Shown: positions 1 through 10,513 of the stretch, in pieces
How the letters are laid out: every line of letters begins with the position of its first letter
How positions within the stretch are numbered: the first letter of the stretch is position 1
Source of the DNA: Streptomyces sp. NBC_01717
Lineage (GTDB): Bacteria > Actinomycetota > Actinomycetes > Streptomycetales > Streptomycetaceae
Assembly: GCF_036248255.1 (NCBI RefSeq)
Contig: NZ_CP109178.1
Location: 5,828,001-5,892,000 of the forward strand
Direction: 5' to 3'
Length of the DNA: 64,000 nt
Notes under the pieces: generated by a model
Told to the model about the DNA's origin: nothing
Databases searched by the model: none
What the model saw: the letters and a program-made list of their open reading frames with translations, nothing else
Made by a program: the position numbers and the translations under genes

Positions 1-285
1 GAGGAACGGGTAGTAAGCGTGACCTAACCCACGGTGCCGGTGCACGGGGGGCGCACTGAGTCATCCCGGGTTCCGAGGGGGCGCTTCGGCGCGCCGGTTA
101 CCTGCTTGATGAACGTCCGGATAACGGAAATGCGCTACTACATAGTGCACTTGGCCTGTCCAAGTCAAGATCTGTCTTTTCTCTCGTAACTCCGGTCGAA
201 TGTCGTCACTTGTGACGCGTATCCGCGCGCAGCCCCGCCACACCCCAAGGCTGCAGCCGCGGACGCCGGGGAGGGACAGCATCAA

Positions 286-2682
286 GTGACCACTAAGAGA
301 CGGGCGCTTCGCGCCACGGCGGTTGTCGTGGCCATGGCCGCCACCGCCGCTACGGCGTCGACTTTCGCCACAGCCCAGGCGGACGACAAGGCCCCAGGAG
401 CGAGCAGCTCCATCGTCGACCGCCGTGATCCGGGGTCGGCCAAGGGCGGCGCGCACGACCTGGAAGGCCCTTACAGCGAGCAGCAGGACGCACAGCGTCA
501 GGCCGCTCTGGAGCAGGTCATCGCGGGCGACAAGAAGGTGTCGACGCGCAACGGCTCCAAGGTCGTCAAGCTCGACGACAAGAAGTACGTCGAGCTCGGC
601 CGCGAGAAGACGGACAAGATCTTCACGGTCCTGGTGGAGTTCGGCGACAAGGTCGACGACACGACCATGATCGACCCGGACGGCGACGGGCCCAAGCCGC
701 CCGTCAAGAAGTACGGCGGCACGCCCGGACCGCTGCACAACACGATAGCCAAGCCGGACCCGGCGAAGGACAACAGCACCGCCTGGCAGGCCGATTACAA
801 CCAGGCCCACTTCCAGGACCTCTACTTCGGTGAGGGCGCCGGCAAGAACTCGCTGAAGACGTACTACGAGAAGACGTCCTCCGGGCGCTACTCGGTCGAC
901 GGCGAGGTCTCCGACTGGGTCAAGGTCCCGTACAACGAGGCCCGTTACGGCTCCAACTACTGCGGCTCGTCCAACTGCGCCAACTCCTGGGACATGATCA
1001 GGGACGGCGTGAACGCCTGGGCGGCCGACCAGAAGGCCAAGGGCCGCACGCCGGAGCAGATCAAGGCGGACCTGGCGAATTACGACCAGTGGGACCGTTA
1101 CGACTTCGACAACGACGGCAACTTCAACGAGCCCGACGGCTACATCGATCACTTCCAGATCGTGCACGCCGGTGAGGACGAGTCCGCGGGCGGCGGCGTC
1201 GAGGGCCCGAACGCCATCTGGGCGCACCGCTGGTACGCGTACGGCACCAACGCCGGTGCGACCGGCCCGGCCGACAACAAGGCCGGCGGCACCCAGATCG
1301 GTGACACCGGCATCTGGGTCGGCGACTACACCGCGCAGCCCGAGAACGGCGGCCTGGGTGTCTTCGCCCATGAGTACGGCCACGACCTCGGTCTGCCGGA
1401 CCTCTACGACACCACCAACACCGCTGAGAACTCGGTCGGTTTCTGGTCCCTGATGTCGGCCGGTTCCTGGCTCGGCACCGGCAAGAACGCCATCGGTGAC
1501 CTGCCCGGCGACATGACCGCCTGGGACAAGCTGCAGCTGGGCTGGCTGAACTACGCCTCGGCCAAGGCCGCGACGAACTCGGTCCACAAGCTGGGTGTCT
1601 CGGAGTACAACACCAAGGACAAGCAGGCGCTCGTCGTCACGCTGCCCGACAAGGCCGTCACCACCTCTGTAACGAAGCCCGCCGAGGGCTCCAAGCAGTG
1701 GTGGAGCGACATGGGTGACAACCTCAACAACACCCTGTCCCGTTCGGTCGACCTCACCGGCAAGTCCAAGGCGTCCCTGGACCTTTCGGGCTGGTGGGAC
1801 ATCGAGAAGGACTACGACTACCTGTACACCGAGGTGTCGGAGAACGGTGGCACCAGCTGGACCGCGATCGACGGCACGGCCGACGGCAAGGCGATCCCGC
1901 GTGACGCCAGCGACAAGCCGGCCCTGACCGACGTCTCCGGCAAGTACCAGAAGCTCTCGTACTCGCTGGACGCCTACGCCGGCAAGAAGATCGACATCCG
2001 CTTCCGCTACACCACCGACGGCGGCGCGGGCGGTGTGGGCTTCGCGGCCGACACCATCGCGGTCAACGCCGACGGTGCTGCGCTCTTCTCGGACAACGCC
2101 GAGGGTGACGACAACGGCTGGACCGCCAAGGGCTTCTCCCGCGTCGGCGAGTCGTTCACCAAGGAGTACCCGCAGTACTACCTCGCGGAGAACCGCCAGT
2201 ACGTCTCGTACGACCAGACCCTCAAGGTCGGCCCGTACAACTTCGGCTCCGCGGCCCGTCCGGACTGGGTCGAGCACTACCCGTACCAGAACGGTCTGCT
2301 GATCTGGCTCTGGGACACCTCCCAGAAGGACAACAACGTCTCCGCCCACCCGGGCAAGGGTCTGATCCTGCCGATCGACGCGCACGCGAAGCCGCTGAAG
2401 TGGGCTGACGGCACCGTCATCCGCAACAAGATCCAGCCCTTCGACGCGCCGTTCAGCTGGTGGCCGACCGACGGCTTCACGCTTCACAAGGCAGACGCGG
2501 CGGTCAAGATCAAGCCCCAGCTGGGCGTCCCGGTCTTCGACGACCACAAGGGCACCTACTGGTACGCGGAGAACAAGACCGGAAGCGTGCAGGTCGCTGA
2601 CACCAACACGCGGATCACGATCGTCAGCGAGCCGCTCAGCGGCTCGACGATCACCGTCAAGGTTGGCGCCTCGCACAAGTAA
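286..2682 (+). CDS. Secreted M6 metalloprotease (immune inhibitor A family)
   Basis: This is a 798-residue exported zinc protease that should degrade extracellular proteins. The N-terminus is a Sec signal peptide: a basic start (residues 2-8), then an Ala/Val-rich core to about residue 30. The catalytic motif HEYGHDLGLPD starts at His362 and fits the M6 pattern HExxHxxGxxD. The downstream region contains two beta-sandwich-like segments of the type seen in InhA proteins (around residues 500-610). The GTG start at 286 follows the RBS GGGAGGGA at 269-276. The nearby upstream region has no other gene. The family identification is firm; the physiological substrate cannot be read from sequence. Confidence 0.93.
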   Translation: MTTKRRALRATAVVVAMAATAATASTFATAQADDKAPGASSSIVDRRDPGSAKGGAHDLEGPYSEQQDAQRQAALEQVIAGDKKVSTRNGSKVVKLDDKKYVELGREKTDKIFTVLVEFGDKVDDTTMIDPDGDGPKPPVKKYGGTPGPLHNTIAKPDPAKDNSTAWQADYNQAHFQDLYFGEGAGKNSLKTYYEKTSSGRYSVDGEVSDWVKVPYNEARYGSNYCGSSNCANSWDMIRDGVNAWAADQKAKGRTPEQIKADLANYDQWDRYDFDNDGNFNEPDGYIDHFQIVHAGEDESAGGGVEGPNAIWAHRWYAYGTNAGATGPADNKAGGTQIGDTGIWVGDYTAQPENGGLGVFAHEYGHDLGLPDLYDTTNTAENSVGFWSLMSAGSWLGTGKNAIGDLPGDMTAWDKLQLGWLNYASAKAATNSVHKLGVSEYNTKDKQALVVTLPDKAVTTSVTKPAEGSKQWWSDMGDNLNNTLSRSVDLTGKSKASLDLSGWWDIEKDYDYLYTEVSENGGTSWTAIDGTADGKAIPRDASDKPALTDVSGKYQKLSYSLDAYAGKKIDIRFRYTTDGGAGGVGFAADTIAVNADGAALFSDNAEGDDNGWTAKGFSRVGESFTKEYPQYYLAENRQYVSYDQTLKVGPYNFGSAARPDWVEHYPYQNGLLIWLWDTSQKDNNVSAHPGKGLILPIDAHAKPLKWADGTVIRNKIQPFDAPFSWWPTDGFTLHKADAAVKIKPQLGVPVFDDHKGTYWYAENKTGSVQVADTNTRITIVSEPLSGSTITVKVGASHK

Positions 2683-2708
2683 TTCCGTATCACCGCAGGT
2701 CAGAGCAT

Positions 2709-2750
2709 GATCGGCCGTCGCCCTCTAGCGGGCGGCGGCCGATCGTGTTT
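2709..2750 (+). terminator. Rho-independent terminator after the M6 protease
   Basis: A 15-bp inverted repeat (GATCGGCCGTCGCCC / GGGCGGCGGCCGATC, one mispair) closes a 6-nt loop and is followed by GTGTTT. It lies 27 bp after the protease stop codon. Confidence 0.85.
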
Positions 2751-2806
2751 AGGTGCCTCCTATTCAGTCTCTTATTGACACGACGTCTCATGGGGGAGTG
2801 CGGAGT

Positions 2807-3139
2807 ATGGCCGGCGGAGGATTCAGCAAGTTGCCGAACGGCAGTGTGGTGGTAGCGATCACCCTGACCGGTCCGGCGGACGGAACGGGTCCGGGCAGCC
2901 CGGTCCGCGTCCTGGTGCATGCGGCCAACCGGGCCCGCGCGCTGACCCGCCTGCGCAACCTGGGCCTGCGCGCGGTCTACCTCCGGGGTAACGCGGAACC
3001 CCCCACCCCCGACGAGGTCACCGCGGTGCTGCACCACCCGGACGGCCTCCTCTGGCGGGCCAGACCCGAAAACGCCCAGGAACTCTGGCACCCCATACGA
3101 ACGCTGCTCTCCCCGTCGGTGCCGGCCCAGCAGAATTAG
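2807..3139 (+). CDS. Small conserved hypothetical protein
   Basis: This is a 110-residue soluble protein that I cannot assign to a named family. The ATG at 2807 is chosen because TGGGGGAG lies 8 nt upstream; an in-frame start 54 nt earlier has no RBS. The sequence has a short beta-rich half (residues 8-35) and a basic helix with LRNLGLRAVYLRG. Codon use is typical of the neighbourhood. It stands between the protease terminator and the convergent nicotinamidase gene, so it is probably monocistronic. Confidence 0.7.
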   Translation: MAGGGFSKLPNGSVVVAITLTGPADGTGPGSPVRVLVHAANRARALTRLRNLGLRAVYLRGNAEPPTPDEVTAVLHHPDGLLWRARPENAQELWHPIRTLLSPSVPAQQN

Positions 3140-3276
3140 GGCCGGGCCATGATCCGGCCCGCGCACTCGAGCGCCAGGTCGGCAGAAACGAGCGCGTCGA
3201 GGGGGCCCGATGCCTTGAGGCCAGGGGGAAGATCGAGGACAGAGCGGCCGCCGGGCGATCCGGGCAAGCCCCGGCC

Positions 3277-3861
3277 CTACACCACCGGCTTGCCGGAAAG
3301 CTCCACGCCGGCTCCGCGGAGCTCCTCCAGCGCCTGCCCCGTGGTCGCCGCGGCGACCCCCGCCGTCAGGTCCAGCAGGACATGCGTCGTGAACCCCTCC
3401 CGTACCGCGTCCAGCGCCGTGGCCCGCACACAGTGGTCCGTGGCGATGCCGACCACGTCGACCTCCGTCACGTCCCGGTCCCGCAGCCACCGCGCCAGCC
3501 CCACCCCGTTCTCGTCTAGGCCCTCGAAGCCGCTGTACGCCGCCGCGTGCGCCCCCTTGTCGAACACCGCGTCGATCGCGCCGGAGGCGACCGCCGGTGC
3601 GAAATTGGGGTGGAAGCCGACCCCCTCCGTACCCGCGACGCAGTGCGCCGGCCAGGAGTGCTCGAAGTCCGGATGCTCGGAGAAGTGGTCGCCCGGGTCG
3701 ACATGGTGGTCCCGGGTCGCCACCACATGGCGGTAACCGGCCTGGGCCTCGCCGATCAGGTCGGTGATGGCGGCGGCGACATCGGCGCCCCCCGCCACGG
3801 CGAGGCTGCCGCCCTCGCAGAAGTCGTTCTGAACGTCCACGACGATCAACGCGCGATGCAT
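3277..3861 (-). CDS. pncA: Nicotinamidase (isochorismatase-like hydrolase)
   Basis: This 194-residue enzyme should deamidate nicotinamide to nicotinate for NAD salvage. The catalytic triad is visible: Asp9 in VVDVQNDF, the Lys in VFDKGAH, and the nucleophile Cys144 in ATDHCVRA. The metal-binding segment DHHVDPGDHF is also present. It lies 167 bp downstream of, and on the same strand as, nicotinate phosphoribosyltransferase, which uses its product. That neighbour makes nicotinamidase more likely than another isochorismatase-family activity. Confidence 0.92.
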   Translation of the reverse strand: MHRALIVVDVQNDFCEGGSLAVAGGADVAAAITDLIGEAQAGYRHVVATRDHHVDPGDHFSEHPDFEHSWPAHCVAGTEGVGFHPNFAPAVASGAIDAVFDKGAHAAAYSGFEGLDENGVGLARWLRDRDVTEVDVVGIATDHCVRATALDAVREGFTTHVLLDLTAGVAAATTGQALEELRGAGVELSGKPVV

Positions 3862-4028
3862 GGCGGGTGTCCTTCGATCGGGAGGTCCGACTGGGGGTGT
3901 CCGACCGGGGAGGGAATGCGAGCGGAACGGTGGGGGAAGGGCCGGAATCGAGCCTAGAGACTGGGGCCGCCTTGCGGGAGGGGGCGTCCGCTGCTATCGC
4001 CGCCCGTCTCCTTCCCACCGTCGCACGT

Positions 4029-5357
4029 TCAGACGAACTCCGTAGGAATGACCGGCTCTCCCTTGGACAGCTGCATCGCCGACAACGGCAGCCCCTGCCG
4101 CGCCGCGATGTGCCGCTCCCGGGCCGCGTCCAGCGACTCGCGGGCGACCACCTCACCACCCCTGACCAGCTCGGCCAGCAGCTGCCGGTCGGCCAGACCG
4201 TCCGGCACCGGACCCGTGCCGATCACCTCGGCCTCGGCCACCCCGTGCTCGTCCAGCCGTCGCGCGGCCCACTTGCGACCGCCCACCGAGGACTTCGCCC
4301 CCAACGACTTCTTCGCAACCGGCTGGAGCGGTTCCGCCGGATCGGCGGAAACCGCCCGGGCGACCAGCTTGTAGACCATCGAGCAGGTCGGCTGACCACT
4401 GCCGGTCACCAGCTGGGTGCCCACGCCGTACGCGTTCACCGGCGCCGCGGCCAGCGACGCGATCGCGTACTCGTCCAGGTCCGACGTCACCACGATCTTC
4501 GTCCCGGTGGCGCCCAGCTCGTCGAGCTGCTGGCGCACCCGGTGCGCGACCAGCAACAGGTCCCCGGAGTCGATCCGTACCGCCCCCAGCTCGGTCCCGG
4601 CGACCTCGACCGCCGTACGGACCGCCTCGGCGACGTCATAGGTGTCGACCAGCAGGGTCGTGCCCCGGCCGAGCGAGTCGACCTGCGCCCGGAACGCGTC
4701 GCGTTCGCTGTCGTGCAGCAGGGTGAACGCGTGCGCGCTCGTCCCGACCGTCGGGATGTTGTAGCGGAACCCCGCCGCCAGATCGGACGTCGTGTCGAAG
4801 CCGCCGACGTACGCGGCACGCGCCGACGCCACCGCCGACAGTTCATGGGTGCGTCGTGCACCCATCTCGATCAGCCCGCGCCCACCGGCGGCCACCGACA
4901 TGCGGGACGCCGCCGCGGCGATCGCCGAGTCGTGGTTGAGGATCGACAGGATCACCGTCTCCAGCAGCACACACTCGGCGAAGGACCCCTCGACCCGCAG
5001 GATCGGCGAGCCGGGGAAGTACACCTCGCCCTCCGGGTAGCCCCAGATGTCGCCGCTGAAGCGGAAGTCCGCCAGCCAGGCGAGTGTCGGCCCGTCGACG
5101 ACGTTCCGCTCGCGCAGGAAGGTGAGCATCTCGTCGTCGAAGTGGAAGTTCTCCACCGCGTCGAGCAGCCGTCCGGTGCCCGCGACGACGCCGTAGCGCC
5201 GCCCCTCGGGCAGCCGACGGGTGAATGCCTCGAACACCGAGTGCCGGTCGGCTGTGCCCGCCTTCAGTGCGGCCTGCACCATCGTGAGCTCGTACTGGTC
5301 GGTGAAGAGCGCTGTCGACGGCACACCGACCCGTCGCCCAAGGTCCGCAGAGTTCAT
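4029..5357 (-). CDS. pncB: Nicotinate phosphoribosyltransferase
   Basis: This 442-residue cytoplasmic enzyme converts nicotinate and PRPP to nicotinate mononucleotide. Family features include the N-terminal ALFTDQYELTMVQAALKAG, the IDSGDL segment of the PRPP/nucleotide pocket, and the C-terminal GGRKWAARRLDEHG region. The length is normal for bacterial PncB. It reads away from clpS, with 88 bp between them that contain a short palindrome (5379-5393). It pairs with the nicotinamidase gene downstream as a salvage module. The order pncB-clpS is the same as in mycobacteria. Confidence 0.95.
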   Translation of the reverse strand: MNSADLGRRVGVPSTALFTDQYELTMVQAALKAGTADRHSVFEAFTRRLPEGRRYGVVAGTGRLLDAVENFHFDDEMLTFLRERNVVDGPTLAWLADFRFSGDIWGYPEGEVYFPGSPILRVEGSFAECVLLETVILSILNHDSAIAAAASRMSVAAGGRGLIEMGARRTHELSAVASARAAYVGGFDTTSDLAAGFRYNIPTVGTSAHAFTLLHDSERDAFRAQVDSLGRGTTLLVDTYDVAEAVRTAVEVAGTELGAVRIDSGDLLLVAHRVRQQLDELGATGTKIVVTSDLDEYAIASLAAAPVNAYGVGTQLVTGSGQPTCSMVYKLVARAVSADPAEPLQPVAKKSLGAKSSVGGRKWAARRLDEHGVAEAEVIGTGPVPDGLADRQLLAELVRGGEVVARESLDAARERHIAARQGLPLSAMQLSKGEPVIPTEFV

Positions 5358-5378
5358 GGCACGGATGCTACCCCTATT

Positions 5379-5393
5379 TCGTCAAAGTGACGA
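5379..5393. promoter_or_regulatory. Candidate operator palindrome between pncB and clpS
   Basis: The sequence TCGTCAAAGTGACGA is a 6-bp inverted repeat around a 3-nt centre. It lies 22 bp before the pncB start in the divergent spacer and could be a repressor site. No regulator is identified. Confidence 0.35.
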
Positions 5394-5445
5394 GATCTAG
5401 GGTCGGTTTGTGCGCCGGCCCCTCCTGAGTGGCAGCATGGGGTGG

Positions 5446-5751
5446 GTGAGCGTCGCCCCCGTAGAGATCGAGCGTCCAGAATCGGCCGAGGAGAACCTCG
5501 TCGTCCCCGAGCCCGATGTGCCGTGGGTGACGCTGGTCCACAACGACCCGGTCAACCTCATGAGCTATGTGACCTATGTCTTCCAGGCCTACTTCGGCTA
5601 CTCCAAGGACAAGGCCCACAAGCTCATGCTCGACGTGCACCAGAAGGGCCGCGCGGTCGTCTCCAGCGGCAGCCGTGAAGAGATGGAACGCGACGTCCAG
5701 GCCATGCACGGCTACGGGCTCTGGGCCACCCTCACGCAGGACCGCAACTAG
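5446..5751 (+). CDS. clpS: ATP-dependent Clp protease adaptor ClpS
   Basis: This 101-residue adaptor delivers N-degron substrates to the ClpAP/ClpCP protease. The ClpS core is clear: [20 protein letters not shown] forms the first strand and helix, followed by the helix with [17 protein letters not shown] and the C-terminal strand YGLWATL. HNDPVN carries the residues that bind the substrate N-terminus. GTG 5446 gives the usual N-terminal extension; upstream in-frame starts only add unlikely sequence. The DUF2017 gene follows after 64 bp, a pairing conserved across actinobacteria. Confidence 0.96.
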   Translation: MSVAPVEIERPESAEENLVVPEPDVPWVTLVHNDPVNLMSYVTYVFQAYFGYSKDKAHKLMLDVHQKGRAVVSSGSREEMERDVQAMHGYGLWATLTQDRN

Positions 5752-5815
5752 CACGCTCCCTTCCCCTGACCCGCCCCGTCCTCTGCCCCGCCCGACCCAC
5801 CATCGGAGAGAACCC

Positions 5816-6397
5816 ATGGCCGGCCACTTCGAGGCCACCCCCGGCGGCGGCGCGGCCGTCGCGCTCGACGAGGTGGAGATCGCGATCCTGCGCTCCCTCG
5901 CCGTCCAGCTGCTGGAGCTGATCGGTCCCGGTGACGAACCGGCCGACGGTGAGGACCCGCTCGCCGCCCTGTTCGCCGAAGGGCCCAGCGAACCGCCGAC
6001 CGATGCGGCCCTCGCTCGCCTCTTCCCGGAGGCGTACGGCGACGACGACAGCGAACTGCGCGCCGCGTCCGCCGAGTTCCGCCGCTACACCGAGAACGAT
6101 CTGCGCTCCCGCAAGCGCGACGACGCCCTCGCCGTCGTACGCACCCTGGATGCGATCCCGGCCGGGGAGGACGGCGGGATCCTCACGCTCACCGCCGACG
6201 AATGCCGCAACTGGCTCGGCGCGCTCAACGACCTCAGGCTGACCATCGGTACCCGACTGGACGTCTCCGACCAGGACGAAGGCGGCGAGGGATCGCTCTA
6301 CCGGCTGCCCGACAGCGACCCGCGCAAACCCATGGTCATGGCCTATCTCTGGCTGGGTGCGCTTCAGGAAACCCTCGTCGAGACCCTGATGCCGTAA
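5816..6397 (+). CDS. DUF2017 family protein
   Basis: This is a 193-residue cytoplasmic, mainly helical acidic protein of the actinobacterial DUF2017 family, always found next to clpS. The start ATG 5816 follows CGGAGAG. Recognisable parts are the N-terminal helix EVEIAILRSLAVQLLELIG, the central RRYTENDLRSRKRDDA stretch, and the C-terminal AYLWLGALQETLVETLMP. The biochemical role is unknown; linkage suggests a part in ClpS-dependent proteolysis, which is inference. Confidence 0.88.
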   Translation: MAGHFEATPGGGAAVALDEVEIAILRSLAVQLLELIGPGDEPADGEDPLAALFAEGPSEPPTDAALARLFPEAYGDDDSELRAASAEFRRYTENDLRSRKRDDALAVVRTLDAIPAGEDGGILTLTADECRNWLGALNDLRLTIGTRLDVSDQDEGGEGSLYRLPDSDPRKPMVMAYLWLGALQETLVETLMP

Positions 6398-6775
6398 GGG
6401 GTGTCCGGCCGTTCCCGCGGCCGGATCGAACGGCCATTCCCACGTAGCCGGATCCGAAGATCACCCGTGCCGTCCCGCCGGGTGTTCGCTCAACGAACGC
6501 TCAAATCCGAATAACGATCCCGTCACCTGAACGGCCTTTTTTGTAGCGGCTTGAAAACGCTTGTCCGCTTTTTCCTGTGGTGTGCGCCACATAATGTCCG
6601 GCGGATCACCGGTTGGCCCGTGATAAATCTTCACGACCACCCGGGGACGCCACCCCTGTTCCCGGGGGCGCTACAGCCGGCGGATCGCCGGTCGCACTCC
6701 ATCCATATCCGGGGGGATCAGGACCTGATCCGCAGCCTCAACGGCGCGGATCGGCGTGGAGAAAGGCGCATCACC
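6398..6775 (+). other. Long 5' region of the amino-acid permease, no gene seen
   Basis: These 378 bp hold no convincing coding frame. They contain a comparatively AT-rich patch (about 6500-6600) that probably carries the permease promoter. Near the gene is a GC-rich segment with short self-complementary pieces such as GATCAGG/CCTGATC around 6715-6730. A structured leader is possible, but no known riboswitch is recognised. Confidence 0.4.
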
Positions 6776-8215
6776 ATGACATCGGCGAAGGTCGACAAGG
6801 GACAAGACGGCCGTCCGGCCGCAGCAACAGCGGACGCGGCCGCCTCGGGCGAGGGATACCAGCGCGCCCTCGGCGCCCGCCAGATCCAGATGATCGCAAT
6901 CGGCGGGGCCATCGGCACCGGCCTCTTCCTCGGTGCGGGCAAGGCCATCGCCAAGGCGGGGCCCAGCCTCATCCTGGCCTATGCCATCGCCGGCCTGGTG
7001 ATCTTCTTCATCATGCGGGCGCTCGGTGAACTCCTCATGTACCGGCCGGTCTCGGGCTCCTTCTCGGAGTACGCCCGCGAATTCGTCGGGCCCTTCGCAG
7101 GCTTTGTCACCGGCTGGACCTACTGGCTCTTCTGGGTCGTCACCGGAATCACCGAAGTCACCGCGGCAGCCCAGTACATGACGTACTGGTTCGACATCGC
7201 CCAATGGGTCTCAGCACTGATCTTCACGGTCATCCTGTACGGCGTGAACCTGATCTCCGTGAAACTCTTCGGTGAGCTGGAATTCTGGTTCTCGATGGTC
7301 AAGGTCACCGCCATCGTCGGCATGATCCTCATCTGCGCCGGAATTCTCACCCTGGGCTTCTCCGACGCCGGGGACACCGCGAGCGTGACCCACCTCTGGT
7401 CCGACGGCGGCTTCTTCCCGCACGGCATCAGCGGCACCCTCATGACCCTGCAGATCGTGATGTTCGCCTTCCTCGCCGTCGAGCTCGTCGGCGTCACCGC
7501 GGGCGAGTCCAAGGACCCGAAGACCGTCCTGCCCAAGGCCATCAACACCGTGCCGTGGCGCATCGCCGTCTTCTACGTCGGCGCGCTGATCATGATCCTG
7601 TCGGTCGTCCCGTGGACCGAGTTCGAGCCCGGCATCTCCCCGTTCGTCGCCGCCTTCCAGAAGATGGGCCTCGGCGTCGGCGCCGCGATCGTCAACTTCG
7701 TCGTCCTGACCGCGGCCCTCTCGTCCTGCAACTCCGGTATGTACTCCACCGGACGCATGCTGCGCGACCTCGCGCTCAACGGACAGGGCCCGAAGTTCTT
7801 CACCAAGCTGACCAAGAGCGGCACCCCGCTCGTCGGCACCACCTTCTCCGCCGCGCTCATGCTCGTCGGCGTGTGGATCAACTACCAGTGGCCCGGCGAC
7901 GCCTTCACCTACGTCGTCTCCTTCGCCACCATCTCCGGCATGTGGGCCTGGATCATGATCCTCGTCTGCCAGATCCGCTACCGCTTCCTGGCCGACCGCG
8001 GTGCGCTCCCGCAGTCCACCTTCCGGGCCCCCGGCGCCCCGTACACCAGCATCTTCGCGCTCGCCTTCATCGGCATGGTCATCGTCATGATGGCCGTCGA
8101 CAAGGACGCCAGGATCTCGCTGTACTGTGCCCCGCTCTGGGCGCTGATCCTCGGCGTCTCGTACCTGGTGCTCAAGGCCCGTAACCCCGAGAACAAGGCC
8201 TTCGCCAAGCGCTGA
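6776..8215 (+). CDS. Amino-acid permease, APC superfamily (AnsP/GabP/CycA type)
   Basis: This 479-residue membrane transporter has about 12 predicted helices and should import an amino acid by proton symport. The helix-1 signature IGGAIGTGLFLGAGKAI and the following ALGELLMYRPVSGSFSEYA belong to the AAT family within APC. The consensus transport segment VELVGVTAGESKDPKTVLPKAI is also present. ATG 6776 follows GAAAGG and gives a normal short cytoplasmic N-terminus; upstream in-frame codons look non-coding. The substrate (asparagine, GABA, D-alanine or another) cannot be settled from sequence. Confidence 0.9.
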   Translation: MTSAKVDKGQDGRPAAATADAAASGEGYQRALGARQIQMIAIGGAIGTGLFLGAGKAIAKAGPSLILAYAIAGLVIFFIMRALGELLMYRPVSGSFSEYAREFVGPFAGFVTGWTYWLFWVVTGITEVTAAAQYMTYWFDIAQWVSALIFTVILYGVNLISVKLFGELEFWFSMVKVTAIVGMILICAGILTLGFSDAGDTASVTHLWSDGGFFPHGISGTLMTLQIVMFAFLAVELVGVTAGESKDPKTVLPKAINTVPWRIAVFYVGALIMILSVVPWTEFEPGISPFVAAFQKMGLGVGAAIVNFVVLTAALSSCNSGMYSTGRMLRDLALNGQGPKFFTKLTKSGTPLVGTTFSAALMLVGVWINYQWPGDAFTYVVSFATISGMWAWIMILVCQIRYRFLADRGALPQSTFRAPGAPYTSIFALAFIGMVIVMMAVDKDARISLYCAPLWALILGVSYLVLKARNPENKAFAKR

Positions 8216-8304
8216 CCCAGCGCCCTCGGCACCTTCTGTCCAGCATGCGGGCCCTCGCGTACCACTCCTCGGAGTCGCGGGGGCCCTCTGCTTATCCTGG
8301 CGCC

Positions 8305-8736
8305 ATGCTGACCCTCACCCAGGCGCTGTTCGACCAGATCGTCGCGCACTCCCGCGCGGACCACCCCGACGAGGCGTGCGGCGTGGTCGCGGGCCCGGCC
8401 GGAACCGGCCGTCCCGAACGGTTCATCCCGATGCTCAACGCCGCCCGCTCGCCCACGTTCTACGAGTTCGACTCCGCGGACCTGCTGAAGCTGTACCGCG
8501 AGATGGACGACCGCGACGAGGAGCCGGTGATCGTCTACCACTCGCACACCGCGACCGAGGCCTACCCCTCGCGCACCGACATCACCTACGCCAATGAGCC
8601 CGGCGCCCACTATGTGCTCGTCTCCACCGCCGACACGGACGACGCGGGCCCCTTCCAGTTCCGCTCGTACCGCATCGTCGACGGCGTGATCACCGAGGAG
8701 GACGTCAAGGTCGTCGAGGCGTACGAGCCCGCCTGA
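8305..8736 (+). CDS. mec: JAMM/MPN+ metallopeptidase Mec
   Basis: This 143-residue zinc peptidase should cleave at the C-terminus of the sulfur carrier CysO. The JAMM motif is complete: Glu23, then HSH at 79-81, seven residues, Ser89 and Asp92. The order mec-cysO-cysM is the same as M. tuberculosis Rv1334-Rv1336, where Mec+ releases cysteine from the CysO-cysteine adduct. Because CysO here carries two residues after its GG, this enzyme is also a candidate for CysO maturation. Confidence 0.93.
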   Translation: MLTLTQALFDQIVAHSRADHPDEACGVVAGPAGTGRPERFIPMLNAARSPTFYEFDSADLLKLYREMDDRDEEPVIVYHSHTATEAYPSRTDITYANEPGAHYVLVSTADTDDAGPFQFRSYRIVDGVITEEDVKVVEAYEPA

Positions 8737-8871
8737 CCGGCCCCGGGCCGGGGACGGCACCCCGCCCCCGGCCCCTCCTCCCGCCGACAACAGTCCACCA
8801 GGCGAACGCTCACCATCCAGCAGGTGAGATCACATGCCGGAATCCGGACCGGGAATCGATACGATGAGCCC

Positions 8872-8997
8872 ATGGTTCCCCATGACGTGAGCGAGAAGAC
8901 GCCGGGCACGCTGCTCGTCGCGCGCCTGCACGTCGACCTGTGCAGGCTCTCCAGCGCGATCTGTACGAGCCGCCTCCCCGTCGCAGGCAAGGCCTGA
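8872..8997 (+). CDS. Putative Cys-containing leader peptide upstream of cysO
   Basis: This short frame (41 codons if it starts at ATG 8872; GTG 8887 is an alternative) encodes a peptide with the core ARLHVDLCRLSSAIC. Actinobacteria carry many small putative leader peptides with an HVDL..SSAIC pattern ahead of sulfur-metabolism genes. Ribosome stalling at cysteine codons (TGC and TGT here) is the proposed control mechanism. It sits 102 bp before cysO. No strong RBS is visible for the first ATG, so the start is uncertain, but the peptide pattern is specific. Confidence 0.7.
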   Translation: MVPHDVSEKTPGTLLVARLHVDLCRLSSAICTSRLPVAGKA

Positions 8998-9099
8998 GCC
9001 GGGTCCCGGCCCGAAGCGCCGACCATCGCACCTTTCCCTGCGCGGGGGCAGAGCCGCGCGCCCCACGCCACCACTCCGCTTTCGACAGGAGCCCACGCC

Positions 9100-10328
<1,229 letters not shown>

Positions 10329-10353
10329 CACGGCACTCAGGCGGTTCCCAGAT

Positions 10354-10392
10354 GCCGGGCGGGCTGGAGACATCCAGCCCGCCCGGCGTTTT
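10354..10392 (+). terminator. Terminator of the cysO-cysM operon
   Basis: A nearly perfect 15-bp stem (GCCGGGCGGGCTGGA / TCCAGCCCGCCCGGC) with a 4-nt loop is followed by GTTTT. It lies 26 bp after cysM. Confidence 0.92.
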
Positions 10393-10513
10393 CAGCTCCT
10401 CGGGCGGTCGAGGAGCGGGGTGCCCACGTGGCGGAGCCGCACATGGTCATGCCGGGAGGGGCAGGCAGCGGACAGCCCGCCGCATGCATCCCACCGCCAC
10501 CACCCCCTGCACC

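Noticed and set aside
61..2676. 871-residue open frame on the minus strand
   Set aside because: It lies entirely opposite the M6 protease gene, is Val/Arg/Asp-rich with no family, and is typical of antisense open frames in GC-rich DNA.
3867..5390. 507-residue plus-strand frame
   Set aside because: It is opposite pncB and consists of Arg/Gln/His-rich low-specificity sequence.
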